Source: an uncultured Clostridia bacterium (GTDB taxonomy: Bacteria > Bacillota > Clostridia > TANB77 > CAG-508). From it: a stretch of 28,092 bases of DNA. Where the stretch lies: contig CAQIBN010000015.1 of assembly GCA_948805675.1 (NCBI GenBank), positions 1 through 28,092 of the forward strand, written 5' to 3'. Both the position numbers and the translations under genes were made by a program. Below, one piece after another: positions 14,782 to 24,344 of the stretch. The notes below the pieces were generated by a model. The model did not search any database, was not told the DNA's origin, and worked only from the letters and a program-made list of their open reading frames with translations. Numbering within the stretch: position 1 is the first letter of the stretch; every line of letters starts with the position of its first letter.

Positions 14782-15310
14782 TCACGACAAAAATCTCCAA
14801 ATTAATACAGATGCAATCATTCCAATTATATCTGCAGTTAATGCTGCCCAAAGTACAAATCTTATTTTTTTTATCTTTATACAACTTGTGTATATTGCAA
14901 TAGTATAGAAAGTTGTCTCTGTTGACCCCATAATTGTAGATGCAATTAATCCGTATTTTACTATCTACGCCATAATTATTCATTATATCTGTTGCTATAG
15001 CCATAGATGCACTGCCAGAAATTGGCCTTAATAACGCAAGTGGCATTACTTCACTTGGTATCTTTAACAAATTTGTAACAGGTTCAATAAAATTTATAAT
15101 TAATGTTAATATACCAGAACTCCTTAATGCTCCTATTGCAACAAATAACCCAAGTAATGTAGGGAATATGTTAAAAACTATTTGCGTTCCTTCTTTAGCT
15201 CCATCAATAAAAATATCATATACTTTCTTTTTTTCAGAAACTCCTATCAGAACAATAATTAATATTACTACTGGAATTGCTGCACTAGATATATAATTAA
15301 TTATATTCAA
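14782..15310 (-). CDS. spmB: Spore maturation protein B, with +1 recoding at CGG
   Basis: SpmB is a small membrane protein that, with SpmA, is needed for spore core dehydration in Bacillus. The reading frame starts at TTG 15310 after AGGAGTGAT, gives the SpmB N-terminus (hydrophobic segments, PTLLGLFVAIGALRSSGIL, LALLRPISGSASMAIATDIM) up to NNYGVDSKI, then meets CGG. Skipping one C restores GLIASTIMGSTETTFYTIAIY... to FLS and TGA at 14782, a normal end for the family (175 residues in all). Without the shift the frame runs on to 14735 in non-homologous sequence. It lies 15 bp after spmA in one operon. It could be a simple frameshift mutation or sequencing error, but the same pattern recurs at four other sites in the window. 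Confidence 0.85.
14951..14953 (-). other. In-frame CGG at the +1 frame break in spmB
   Basis: The codons read AAA ATA CGG ATT in frame 0 and AAA ATA (C) GGA TTA after the shift. The glycine GGA begins the conserved GLIASTIMGST segment. The extra base is the C at 14953. Confidence 0.75.
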
Positions 15311-15325
15311 ATCTTATCACTCCTA

Positions 15326-15901
15326 TTAAAATCTCTTAATTAATCTTTTAGTTACAAAAACTGCTGTTATAGCTGCTAATATTGTAACTATCCATACAGG
15401 AACTATAACAGAACTTGGATTTTCCGACTCAAGTGATGTTCTTATTGCAATAACAGTTGTTGGAATTAACTGTAATGATGCTGTATTTAATACAATAAAC
15501 ATAATCATAGAATTAGATAATGTATCTTTTTTTATATTATCTTTTTGTAACTCATTCATTGCTCTAATCCCAAGTGGAGTTGCAGCATTTCCAAGTCCTA
15601 AAATATTTGCAATAATATTCATTGATATTTCATTTTTTGCTGGACTATCTCTTTTTAATTCTGGAAATAAAAATCTCATAACAGGATTTAATATTTTCGT
15701 CAATTTATTCATAAGACTTGTTTCTTGAACAATTTTCATTATTCCATTCCAAAGACACATTGTTCCCAAAAAAGTAATAGATAATTCAACAGCACTACCT
15801 GCAGAATCAAAAATAGATTTGTTCACTTCCTCAACATTTCCTACAAATATTGCATATGCAAAAGATATAATAATGAAAATTGGCCATATGATATTTAGCA
15901 T
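15326..15901 (-). CDS. spmA: Spore maturation protein A
   Basis: This 191-residue multi-pass membrane protein of the nucleoside-recognition (Gate) family has clear SpmA features: AGSAVELSITFLGTMCLWNGIMKI, MRFLFPELKRDSPAKNEISMNIIANILGLGNAATPLGIRAMNELQ, and NTASLQLIPTTVIAIR. It acts with SpmB in spore maturation and core dehydration. Hydrophobic segments lie at about 3-20, 35-55, 130-150 and 165-185. It overlaps no gene and precedes spmB by 15 bp, so they are co-transcribed. It is divergent from the AbrB-type gene, with a 279-bp gap. Confidence 0.94.
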   Translation of the reverse strand: MLNIIWPIFIIISFAYAIFVGNVEEVNKSIFDSAGSAVELSITFLGTMCLWNGIMKIVQETSLMNKLTKILNPVMRFLFPELKRDSPAKNEISMNIIANILGLGNAATPLGIRAMNELQKDNIKKDTLSNSMIMFIVLNTASLQLIPTTVIAIRTSLESENPSSVIVPVWIVTILAAITAVFVTKRLIKRF

Positions 15902-16103
15902 CTCTCATCAATCCTCTCATTTTTTAAATAATATTCTTATATCTACTACATTATTCCTTGTACTTATTAAATTTAATAAATAATGCACAATAGAAATTTT
16001 AATATACTTAAATTAACTTAATTATATAAGCCATATCATTAAATTTATTCATATATATCTATGGCATTTAATTCCAGAAAAAGTAAAATTTTTTTGTTTC
16101 TTA

Positions 16104-16132
16104 TTGCCTTTTTATAACCATTGTGATATAAT
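16104..16132 (+). promoter_or_regulatory. Sigma-A promoter of the AbrB-type gene
   Basis: TTGCCT (16104-16109), a 17-bp spacer and a perfect TATAAT (16127-16132), about 49 bp upstream of the start codon. Confidence 0.7.
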
Positions 16133-16146
16133 ATGAATATAAAAAT

Positions 16147-16166
16147 TTGTCGAAAATTGTAGTTTT
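16147..16166 (+). promoter_or_regulatory. Spo0A box with a tandem half-like repeat
   Basis: TTGTCGAAAA (16147-16156) holds the exact TGTCGAA core of Spo0A boxes and is followed immediately by TTGTAGTTTT (16157-16166), a 10-bp tandem partner. The pair lies just downstream of the predicted transcription start. In Bacillus abrB, Spo0A represses from boxes placed in the same way, so repression is the likely effect. Confidence 0.6.
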
Positions 16167-16180
16167 AAGGAGGTTATGAC

Positions 16181-16435
16181 ATGAAGTCAACAGGAATAGT
16201 TAGAAGAGTAGATGAATTAGGTAGAGTTGTTATTCCTATCGAATTAAGAAATAAATTTAATATTTCAGAAAAAGACCCTATAGAAATATATGTAGATGGT
16301 TCTTCAATTATATTAAAGAAATACGAACAAAATTGTATATTCTGCGGAAATACAAAGAAATTAGTAGATTATAAAGGTAAATTAATTTGTAATAAATGTG
16401 CTAAACAATTATCTGATTTAAACTCTAAAGAATAA
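16181..16435 (+). CDS. AbrB-family transition-state regulator with zinc ribbon
   Basis: The 84-residue protein has a complete AbrB-type swapped-hairpin DNA-binding domain (residues 1-48: MKSTGIVRRVDELGRVVIPIELRNKF then the strand PIEIYVDGSSIILKKY). After it comes a CxxC-N14-CxxC zinc-ribbon-like tail (Cys52, Cys55, Cys70, Cys73) in place of the usual AbrB C-terminal domain. Such proteins are known in Clostridia and are thought to control stationary-phase and sporulation genes. AAGGAGG precedes the start. The promoter carries a Spo0A box downstream of the -10, pointing to repression at the onset of sporulation. It converges on rsmI, with a shared terminator. Confidence 0.92.
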   Translation: MKSTGIVRRVDELGRVVIPIELRNKFNISEKDPIEIYVDGSSIILKKYEQNCIFCGNTKKLVDYKGKLICNKCAKQLSDLNSKE

Positions 16436-16440
16436 AAAAG

Positions 16441-16475
16441 AAATGGAATGATAATATAACATCATTCCATTTTTA
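16441..16475. terminator. Shared terminator of the AbrB-type gene and rsmI
   Basis: AAATGGAATGAT pairs with ATCATTCCATTT around an 8-nt loop, with T-rich tails (TTTTT on the plus strand and CTTTTTTATT on the minus strand). It lies between two convergent genes and can act both ways. Confidence 0.8.
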
Positions 16476-16485
16476 CTTTTTAAAA

Positions 16486-17301
16486 TTATATAAATTGTTT
16501 ATATATTTCATTTTTATTAACACATTTATCTTTTGCTATTTTTTTTATTATTTCCTTTTTTTCAAGACCTTGTTTTTCATATAGCGTATATAATTCATCT
16601 ATACTTAATTCATCTATTAGGCATTTATCTTTTATCTCTATAGGCTCTATTATAATTATAAATTCGCCTTTTACACTTTCAATATTATCAATAATTTCTT
16701 TTATTTTTCCTCTTATAAAATCCTCATGTATTTTTGTAATCTCCTTTGCTAAAACAATATTTACATTACCTAAATATTTTAATATATCTTTAAGTGTATT
16801 TAATAACTTGTGTGGTGCTTCATATAGAATAATTGTATTTTTTTCTTTAATCAATTCATCAAATTTGGCTTTTCTATTTTTTTTATTAATAGGTAAAAAA
16901 CCATAAAAAGAAAATTGCTTTGTATCAAGCCCCGAAACAATTAATGCATTTATTAATGCACATGCACCTGGTATTGGTATTATTTTTATATCATTCTCAA
17001 TTGCCTTTTTTACAACTTCTTCTCCTGGATCAGAAATAGCAGGTGTTCCAGCATCTGTCACTAAAGCTATATTTTTTCCTTCTAATAATCTATCAATTAA
17101 AACATTAGTTTTTACTTCCTCATTATGCCTATGATAACTAATTAATGGCTTTTTTATTTCTAAATGATTTAATAATTTTAAAGTATGTCTTGTATCCTCA
17201 GCAGCTATAATGTCTACATCTTTTAAAACTTTTATAGCTCTTAATGTAATATCTTCTAAATTCCCAATTGGTGTTGCAACTAAATATAAATTTCCACTCA
17301 T
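16486..17301 (-). CDS. rsmI: 16S rRNA (cytidine-1402 2'-O)-methyltransferase
   Basis: This 271-residue TP_methylase-family protein is typical RsmI, which 2'-O-methylates C1402 of 16S rRNA in the decoding centre. Motifs: GNLYLVATPIGNLEDITLRA at the N-terminus, AAEDTRHT, LISYHRHNE, LVTDAGTPAISDPGEE, IPIPGACALINALIVSGL and FYGFLP, and ILYEAPHK. The start has GAGGAG at good spacing. It lies about 100 bp downstream of the TrmN6-like methylase gene on the same strand, a common Firmicute pairing. Its product acts at the ribosomal P site, which is worth noting given the decoding anomaly in this genome, but no link is shown. Confidence 0.95.
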   Translation of the reverse strand: MSGNLYLVATPIGNLEDITLRAIKVLKDVDIIAAEDTRHTLKLLNHLEIKKPLISYHRHNEEVKTNVLIDRLLEGKNIALVTDAGTPAISDPGEEVVKKAIENDIKIIPIPGACALINALIVSGLDTKQFSFYGFLPINKKNRKAKFDELIKEKNTIILYEAPHKLLNTLKDILKYLGNVNIVLAKEITKIHEDFIRGKIKEIIDNIESVKGEFIIIIEPIEIKDKCLIDELSIDELYTLYEKQGLEKKEIIKKIAKDKCVNKNEIYKQFI

Positions 17302-17402
17302 TTTACTCTCCTCATATAAATTAAAATTAGTTTTATATAAACTACAAAAAATTACTATATCATAAACTTTTTAATATATCCATTGTTCATTATATAATAT
17401 TT

Positions 17403-18141
17403 TTATTTTTTGTTATAGATTTCCAATATTTCATTTGTATATGAACCATCAGCATTATAAACATATAATGGTTCCATAACTCTCAAAAATGGTTTTGCAT
17501 TTTTTGTAGCCTTTATTAAAAGCATATTTGGCGCTTTATCTTTATTGGGATGAACAAATCTTAGTTCTTTAGGCTCTAATTTATATCTTCTCAAAGCTTC
17601 TATTATATCAGCTAATCTGTCTGGTCTATGTACCATATAAAACTCGCCATTACTCTTTAACATTTTACTACTAATATTGATAAAATCGTCTAAACTAGCT
17701 TCGACCTCATGTCTTGAAATTAATTTTTTCTTATTTTCATTTAATCTTCCTGTCTGAATCTTTTTATATGGCGGATTAGTTACAATAACATCAAAATAAT
17801 TACATTCTAATATCTGCCCTATATCTTTTATATTACAATTTATTATTTTAAATCTATTTTCTAATTTATTTAATTCTATACTCCTTTTTGCCATTTCAAA
17901 AACTTCTTTTTGTATCTCAATACCAATTATCTCAGATAAGCTTGTTTTTGCACATAATAAAATAGAAATAATACCTGTTCCGTGTTCCCAAGTCTATAAC
18001 TTTACTTCCCCTTTTTATTTTCTTAGCAAAGTCAGATAATAAAACACTATCTATCCCATAACAAAATCCATCTTTATTTTGTATTATTCTGTAATCACCT
18101 ATTTCTAAATCGTCAATCCTTTCATTTTCTTTTAATTCCAT
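17403..18141 (-). CDS. TrmN6-like tRNA (adenine-N6) methyltransferase, with +1 recoding at CGG
   Basis: In frame 0 from the ATG at 18141 the protein begins ENERIDDLEIGDYRIIQNKDGFCYGIDSVLLSDFA, the usual N-terminus of the YfiC/TrmN6 group, and reaches VIDLGT, then CGG. Frame 0 stops 16 codons on. Skipping the C gives GTGIISILLCAKTSL...IGIEIQKEVFEMAKRSIELNKL, so SAM motif I (DLGTGTG) is restored, and the frame continues through the catalytic NPPY motif (VTNPPYKK) to the end: 245 residues, normal for the family. The family methylates A37 of tRNA1(Val) in E. coli; the clostridial substrate is not proven. It precedes rsmI on the same strand. Alternatives are a pseudogene or an assembly error. Confidence 0.85.
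17980..17982 (-). other. In-frame CGG at the +1 frame break in the TrmN6-like gene
   Basis: Frame 0 reads GGA ACA CGG AAC AGG; the shifted frame reads GGA ACA (C) GGA ACA GGT, which encodes the GTGTG of SAM-binding motif I. The extra base is the C at 17982. Confidence 0.78.
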
Positions 18142-18216
18142 CTGTAACTTCCTTTAACATTTTTGCATATTATATCATATATTAAATTAGTTAACAATAA
18201 AAGAAGGTGTAAATAT

Positions 18217-18378
18217 ATGGATAAAAAAGAATATAATCCTCAAAAAAATACTACTAAAAAAATAAACTTCTCACAAAAAAAAGAGAACACTATAAATTCT
18301 CTTTTTGAAATTGAACATTTTTTATGTAATGTTAAACATACATTAAAATATATTAATTTGTATAAATTCTTAAAATAA
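18217..18378 (+). CDS. Small protein of 53 residues, unknown
   Basis: The protein is basic and Lys/Asn-rich at first (DKKEYNPQKNTTKKINFSQKK) and ends in a helix-like segment (INSLFEIEHFLCNVKHTLKYINLYKFLK). The start at 18217 follows GAAGGTG at suitable spacing. Longer in-frame starts upstream lack a ribosome site. It is divergent from the TrmN6-like gene and its stop codon directly abuts the stop of the convergent GerMN gene. It has no membrane segment and no recognised domain. The two-part composition and the ribosome site favour a real small gene, but this is not certain. Confidence 0.5.
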   Translation: MDKKEYNPQKNTTKKINFSQKKENTINSLFEIEHFLCNVKHTLKYINLYKFLK

Positions 18379-18933
18379 TTAATCCTCTTTTGTAAATACT
18401 TTATTGAATTTTATCTGTTCATCTTTAAAAGCCTTATTTTCTTCATTATCTATCATTATTTTTATACCATTGACTTCTGTTAACTCTGTTAATGTATTTA
18501 CAATTGAATATATAGTATTTTTTTCGTTTTCTAAACCTCCTTGATGATTTTCTATAAACTCCTTTGAAAAATCTATGCATAATACATCTGAATTTAATTC
18601 TATTTTATTTATAGTCACATTATCAGGAATAACAGTTTTTAAACTTGTATTTTTAGGCTCTTCCATTAATAACTCCAGTAGCATTTTATATGGCTCATTA
18701 ATTAATAATTTTACGTCAACTAATCTTGCTTCTGGCATTAGCTTTTTCGTTTCTTTGTTTTCATAATATAATGAGACCATAGTTTTTCTTAATTGTTCAT
18801 CAGATATTTCTTCTTGTGGCAATATTTCAATTATTTCTTCTTTCTTACCTCTTATAGAAAATATACATACCAATCCTAGTATTAACACACATAAAATAAT
18901 CACAATAATTATCACTCTTTTTTTATTTTTCAT
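18379..18933 (-). CDS. GerMN-domain membrane-anchored protein
   Basis: The protein is 184 residues from the ATG at 18933, which follows GGAGGAG; an in-frame ATG 14 codons upstream has no ribosome site. Residues 5-28 form a basic then hydrophobic membrane anchor, and the rest lies outside. Residues about 48-180 match the GerMN domain (VSLYYENKETKKLMPEAR ... LLELLMEEPKNTSLKTVIPDNVTINKIELNSDVLCIDFSKEF ... SIVNTLTELTEVNGIKIMID). In Bacillus, GerM has two such domains and is involved in the spore engulfment complex and germination. This is a single-domain form. The Cys in the hydrophobic segment does not fit a lipobox well. Role in the spore envelope is inferred from the family. Confidence 0.85.
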   Translation of the reverse strand: MKNKKRVIIIVIILCVLILGLVCIFSIRGKKEEIIEILPQEEISDEQLRKTMVSLYYENKETKKLMPEARLVDVKLLINEPYKMLLELLMEEPKNTSLKTVIPDNVTINKIELNSDVLCIDFSKEFIENHQGGLENEKNTIYSIVNTLTELTEVNGIKIMIDNEENKAFKDEQIKFNKVFTKED

Positions 18934-19105
18934 ATAATCTCCTCCAACTTTTTTATTTAATAATATTATAGACAAGTCTATTTTAGAACAAATAAATTAA
19001 TATATCTAATTTATACAAAAACTATTACATTCATATATATCTTTAATATATAGGTTTAATAGTAATAAAATCTCAATTTTTCCATAATTTAAGCACTTTA
19101 AAAGT

Positions 19106-19134
19106 TTGACAAAATGTTGATTTACATATAAAAT
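19106..19134 (+). promoter_or_regulatory. Sigma-A-like promoter of the activase gene
   Basis: A perfect TTGACA -35 (19106-19111), a 17-bp spacer and TAAAAT (19129-19134), about 39 bp upstream of the ATG at 19173. Confidence 0.65.
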
Positions 19135-19172
19135 TATAGTTGATTTATAATCTAAAAAAAGGAGACCTTAAT

Positions 19173-22100
19173 ATGAACAAAATATTACATGTAGGACTAG
19201 ATGTTGGTTCTACAACAGTAAAAATAATTGTAATGGATGAAAATTTGAATATTATATATAGAGATTATAAGAGACATTTCTCAGATACGAAAAATACTAT
19301 CTGTAATGTACTTGAGAATTTAATAATATCATATCCAGAAAACACATTTACAATTGCATTAACAGGTTCTGGAGCAATGTCTGCTGCTAATTTCTTAAAC
19401 CTACCATTTATACAAGAAGTTGTTTCTTGTAAAAGGGCAGTTGAGAAATATATACCTAAAACAGATGTAGTTATAGAACTTGGTGGTGAAGATGCAAAAA
19501 TTATATACTTTGATAATTCTATTGAGCAACGTATGAATGGAACATGTGCTGGTGGTACTGGTGCATTTATAGACCAAATGGCTTCACTTTTACACACAGA
19601 TGCTTCTGGTCTTAACGAATTAGCTAAAAATCATAAAATGACTTATCCAATCGCTTCACGTTGTCGGAGTATTTGCAAAAACAGACATACAACCATTATT
19701 AAATGAAGGAGCAGCAAAAGAAGATATTGCAGTTTCTATTTTCCAAGCAGTTGTTAATCAAACAATAAGTGGACTTGCATGTGGTAGACCGATCCGTGGA
19801 AATGTTGCCTTTTTAGGTGGACCGCTAAACTATTTATCTGAATTACGTAATCGATTTATACAAACTTTGAATCTTACTAATGATGAAATAATTATTCCAG
19901 AAGAAGCTCATTTATTAGTTGCAAAAGGTGCTGCTCTTGATTCGTTAAATCAATCACCTATTTCTATAGAAAAATTAAAAAGTAAAATCGAAGTTTTACG
20001 TATATCACATGATGATACAACTAAACCATTAAAACCATTATTTTCTATAGACGTTGATTATAAAGAATTTAAAGAACGACATAATAAGCACTGTGTTCCC
20101 AAAAAACATTTAAAAGATTTTAAAGGAGATTGTTTTATTGGTATTGATGCTGGTTCTACAACAACCAAATTAGTAGTAATAGATTCTGAGCGGAACTTTA
20201 TTATATTCTTTATATGGAAGTAATGAAGGCAATCCATTAAATAGTGTTATAAATATGTTAAAGAAATTATATTCATTAATACCTGATACAGCCAAAATAC
20301 GTTATAGTGGTGTTACTGGATATGGAGAAAAATTAATACAAACTGCACTAAATGTTGATTTAAATGAAATAGAAACAATAGCACATTATACAGCTGCTAA
20401 AAAGTTCACTCCAAATGTTACAAGTATAGTAGACATTGGTGGACAAGATATGAAATACATTAAAATGAAAAATGGAGCTATAGATAATATATTATTAAAT
20501 GAAGCATGTTCTTCAGGTTGTGGCTCTTTTATAGAAACCTTTGCTAAAAGTCTAAATATTTCTATAGAGGACTTTGTAAAATCAGCTATAGATTCTAGAA
20601 AACCTGTAGACCTAGGCTCTAGATGTACAGTATTTATGAATTCAAAAATTAAACAGGCTCAAAAAGAAGGATATTCAGTTGGAGATATATCTGCTGGTCT
20701 TTCATATTCTGTAATAAAAAATGCTATACAAAAAGTAATGAAAGTAAGAGATACAGAAACACTTGGAGATTATATTGTTGTTCAAGGTGGTACTTTTTAT
20801 AATGACGCTGTGCTTCGTGCATTTGAATTAATTGTAGGAAAAAATGTTATAAGACCTGATATTTCAGGACTTATGGGAGCTTATGGAGTTGCTCTACTAG
20901 CCAAAGAACAATATGAATCAAATCTTGATATGGAATATATGTCTACAATCTCCAAACTAGAAGATTTAGACAATTTACAAATAACTACATCTCATGTTCG
21001 TTGTAATGGATGCGAAAATCATTGTTTATTAACAATAAATAAATTCAATAATGGAAGTAAATTTGTATCTGGAAACCGTTGCGAAAAAGGCGCAGGAAAT
21101 ATCACAGCTAATACAGATTTACCAAATCTAATAAAATATAAATATGATAGACTTTTTAGTTATGAACCTCTATCTATAGACAAGGCTAATCGTGGAACAA
21201 TCGGTATCCCTAGAGTTTTAAATATGTATGAAGATTATCCTTTTTGGTTTACATTTTTAACTAATTTAGGTTTTAGAGTAATACTATCTGAAAATAGTAA
21301 TAGAAGTACATATGAAAAAGGTATAGAATCAATGCCATCTGAATCAGTTTGTTTCCCAGCTAAACTCTCTCATGGTCACATTATGAGCTTAATAGACTCT
21401 GGAATAAAAACAATATTTTATCCATGTATACCTTACTCAAGAAAAGAATATCAAAAAGCTGACAACCATTATAATTGTCCTATTGTTATTTCTTATTCAG
21501 AAGTACTAAAAAACAATGTAGAAGAACTAAAAGATAAGCATATAAAATTTATTAATCCATTCTTACCTTTTGATAGCAAAAAATTATCACAAGCAATTTT
21601 AGACTTACCAGAATTTAATGAATATAATTTTACTAAAAAAGAATTATTAATTGCTGCAAAAAAAGCTGAAGAAGAATATCAAAGATTTAAAAATGACATT
21701 AGAAAAAAAGGTGAGGAAACTTTACAATATATTAATGAAAATAAATTACATGGTATAGTATTAGCAGGACGTCCTTATCATACAGATCCTGAAGTAAATC
21801 ATGGAATTGATACATTAATTACTTCATTAGGATTATGTGTACTAACAGAAGATAGCATTTCACATTTAACAGAAGCCAAAAGACCTTTACGAGTTGTTGA
21901 CCAATGGGCATTTCATGCAAGATTATATGCATCTGCAGACTTTGTTGGAAAACATGATAATTTAGAATTAGTACAACTTAATTCTTTTGGTTGTGGTGTA
22001 GATGCAGTAACTACAGATCAAGTTGAAGAGATATTATCTAGCTTTGGAAAGATGTATACATTAATAAAAATAGATGAAATAAATAATTTAGGAGCAGTAA

Positions 22101-23500
22101 GAATTCGTATTCGTTCTTTACTTGCTAGTATGAAGAAAAGAGAATCTCTAAATTTAATAGAAAAGACTGCTGGAAAATATGAATGTAATAAAGTCTTATT
22201 TACTAAAGATATGAAAAAAGACTATACAATTTTAATACCACAAATGGCTCCTATACATTTTGAATTATTAGAATCTGCTGTGAAATCTTCTGGATATAAA
22301 GTAGAACTTCTAAGTAAGTGTACAGACCATACAGTTGAAACTGGCCTAAAATATGTAAATAATGATGCATGTTACCCTTCTATATTAACAACTGGTCAAT
22401 TTATTGAAGCACTTCAATCTGGAAAATATGATATTAATAAAACAGCTCTAATAATGTCACAAACTGGTGGTGGCTGTAGAGCAACAAATTATATTGGATT
22501 TATAAGAAAAGCATTAAAAGATGCTGGATTTGAAAACGTACCTGTTATTTCTTTCAATGTTGTAGGAATGGAAAAGATGCCTGGATTTAAAATAACACTA
22601 CCTTTAGTAGAAAGGCTACTAAAAATGGTTGTTTATGCAGATTTACTACAAAAACTATTAACTAAAAATAAAGCCTATGAAGTAAATAAGGGAGAAACAG
22701 AAAAGTTATATAATGAATGGATGAATAAATGTAAACATTTATTAGAAAAATCCTCTTTAAAACAATTTAAACAAAGCATCTATGATATGGTAAACGACTT
22801 TGAAAAAATTGAATTAGATACATCTATAAAAAAACCTAAAGTTGGAATTGTTGGCGAGGTATTAATAAAATACCATCCTTTTGGCAATAACTTTGTTGTA
22901 AGCAAATTAGAAGAAGAAGGTGCAGAAGTAATATTGCCTGACTTTATGGGATTTGTTAAATTTATTGCTACACATAAAATCACCTTTAATCAACTTATAA
23001 AAACTGATAAAATAAAAGCAAAATTGTTTAAAACTGCAATAAAACTAATTGATATTTTAGAAAAAGATTCTATTATAGCCTTATCTAACTCAAAAAAAGG
23101 ATATTTATTACCATGTAATATTTGGGAGCTAGAAGATAAAGTAAAAGATATTTTATCTATAGGAAATCAGACAGGTGAGGGATGGTTTTTAACTGCAGAA
23201 ATGATAGAATATATAGAAAATGGTATTCCAAATATAGTCTGTGTACAGCCATTTGCATGTTTACCAAATCATGTAGTTGGAAAAGGAGTTATAAAAACAA
23301 TTAGAAATAAATATCCAGATGCAAATATATCTCCTATTGATTATGATCCTGGTGCAAGTGAAGCAAATCAAACAAATAGATTAAAACTTTTAATAACTGT
23401 TGCCAAAGATAACTTAAGTCATCATGAAAAAGAGAAAAAAAAGGTATTGGAGGAAAACACAATAGATAAAACATCAAATAATCAACTTATAAAAAAATAA
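19173..23500 (+). CDS. Giant acyl-CoA dehydratase activase-type protein (BcrAD/DUF2229), with two +1 recoding sites
   Basis: Read with two +1 shifts this is a 1441-residue protein, the usual size for the clostridial fused 2-hydroxyglutaryl-CoA dehydratase activator-like family. Domains: a first BcrAD_BadFG ATPase (about 1-310, GLDVGSTTVKIIVMD and CAGGTGAFIDQMA), a second one (about 325-590, GIDAGSTTTKLVVID, ACSSGCGSFIETFA, GSRCTVF), a DUF2229 region (about 660-880) and a C-terminal HgdB-like region. Known activators are iron-sulphur ATPases that inject an electron into radical dehydratases; the role of this fused form is not settled. The start follows AAGGAG and a TTGACA promoter. Frame 0 breaks at CGG in residues 165 and 340, each at a conserved glycine. 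All segments between and after the breaks are intact, which argues against decay. Confidence 0.85.
19665..19667 (+). other. First in-frame CGG frame break in the activase gene
   Basis: Frame 0 reads CGT TGT CGG AGT; the shifted frame reads CGT TGT (C) GGA GTA TTT GCA, encoding SRC-GVFAKTD. This is the SRC(G/T)VF motif that holds a cluster-ligand cysteine in activases. The extra base is the C at 19665. Frame 0 stops 13 codons later. Confidence 0.78.
20191..20193 (+). other. Second in-frame CGG frame break in the activase gene
   Basis: Frame 0 reads GAT TCT GAG CGG AAC; the shifted frame reads GAT TCT GAG (C) GGA ACT TTA TTA, encoding VVIDSEGTLLYSLYG, the second beta-hairpin of the second ATPase domain. 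The extra base is the C at 20191. Frame 0 ends 10 codons later. Confidence 0.78.
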
Positions 23501-23505
23501 TTATT

Positions 23506-23537
23506 AAAAAAAATAGCAAGTACATGCTATTTTTTTT
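23506..23537 (+). terminator. Terminator of the activase gene
   Basis: A perfect stem AAAAAAAATAGCA / TGCTATTTTTTTT with a 6-nt loop, 5 nt after the stop codon. Confidence 0.9.
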
Positions 23538-23542
23538 AGTCT

Positions 23543-23569
23543 TTGTAAAATTAATTTTTATGCTATAAT
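23543..23569 (+). promoter_or_regulatory. Promoter-like site reading into the gene-free tract
   Basis: TTGTAA (23543-23548), 15 bp, then TGCTATAAT with an extended -10 (TATAAT at 23564-23569). It lies just after the activase terminator and no gene follows on the plus strand for more than 2 kb. It might drive a small RNA, or be a chance match in AT-rich DNA. Confidence 0.3.
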
Positions 23570-23658
23570 GAAATCATAAAATGTTCTGACTGAAAATTAT
23601 ACATTATCTCGAAAAAACTAAACTAATATTTCTATATTAATATTTTATAATTATTATT

Positions 23659-23707
23659 AAAATGATTTAAATAAAATATTATAATATATTTATATTTAAA
23701 TCATTTT
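23659..23707. repeat. Long AT-rich inverted repeat
   Basis: A perfect 15-bp inverted repeat (AAAATGATTTAAATA / TATTTAAATCATTTT) with an inner partly self-complementary 19-nt centre. It lies about 90 bp downstream of the promoter-like site at 23543-23569. Confidence 0.5.
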
Positions 23708-23709
23708 AC

Positions 23710-24344
23710 AATATATCTAATTATATTTTCTATTAAAACTTTAATATATTCCATATGTCATTTTATTAATGAATTTTCTAAATATCTTATTTTTCAATTA
23801 TTTATGTTAATCTATTATATATTTATCATGTTTATAATTTGTACTCTTAATTATCTTAAATTATATTATGTACATATTAAAATTTTAATTATATTCATTT
23901 TTTTATTACATCTCAAATTATTTTTCACATTTATTAATCAATTTACTATTTATATAAAACTATTTTATCTAATATATATTTATTGCATAACTGATTTTTA
24001 TTATACATTTTATTTTTTATCACTTTATTTTCTATTAAAATATCACTATTTAATTTATTATTTTTATAAATTAATACTTTTCATAAATATAATTTTGTTA
24101 TTAAAAAATACTTTATTTATACAGTTAATCTATTTATATAGCTTATTTAATTATATTCTTTACCTATATCAATTCCTAATTATTATTTTCAACTATTTAA
24201 ATATTTCTTTTCTTATTTATTATTATCAATTTATATTACTATATAATTTATATTTTCGTTTATATATTTAATATTTTATTATTTTTATGTTATAATATTA
24301 ATTTTCCTTTATTACATATTAAAATATTTTCATTATTTATCATT
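23710..24344. other. Very T-rich gene-free tract
   Basis: Roughly nine in ten bases are A or T, with strong T excess on the plus strand. The plus strand has an open stretch of 155 codons (23804-24271) made almost only of Leu, Ile, Phe and Tyr, with no ribosome site. It is best explained by T-rich composition. The minus strand is full of stops. I see no gene, RNA or mobile element here. Confidence 0.55.

Noticed and set aside
14631..14903. 90-codon plus-strand frame over the spmB end
   Set aside because: It overlaps the restored C-terminus of spmB on the opposite strand and has low complexity. No ribosome site is seen.
14782..15310. spmB and the other three CGG-broken genes as ordinary pseudogenes
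   Set aside because: All five breaks are of one exact type (a C before GGN at a codon boundary) with no other lesions, including two in one 4.3-kb gene. Random decay or homopolymer errors would give varied indels, mostly in A/T runs. Systematic sequencing error remains possible and is stated as a test.
17980..17982. CGG reassigned to another amino acid such as Gln or Trp
   Set aside because: Reading CGG as any single amino acid leaves the downstream frame wrong: in three of the four genes frame 0 stops 4-16 codons later. Only a +1 shift restores the conserved sequence.
23804..24271. 155-codon open frame in the T-rich tract
   Set aside because: Its composition is almost only Leu, Ile, Phe and Tyr, there is no ribosome site and it resembles no family. 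It is the expected result of T-rich DNA.
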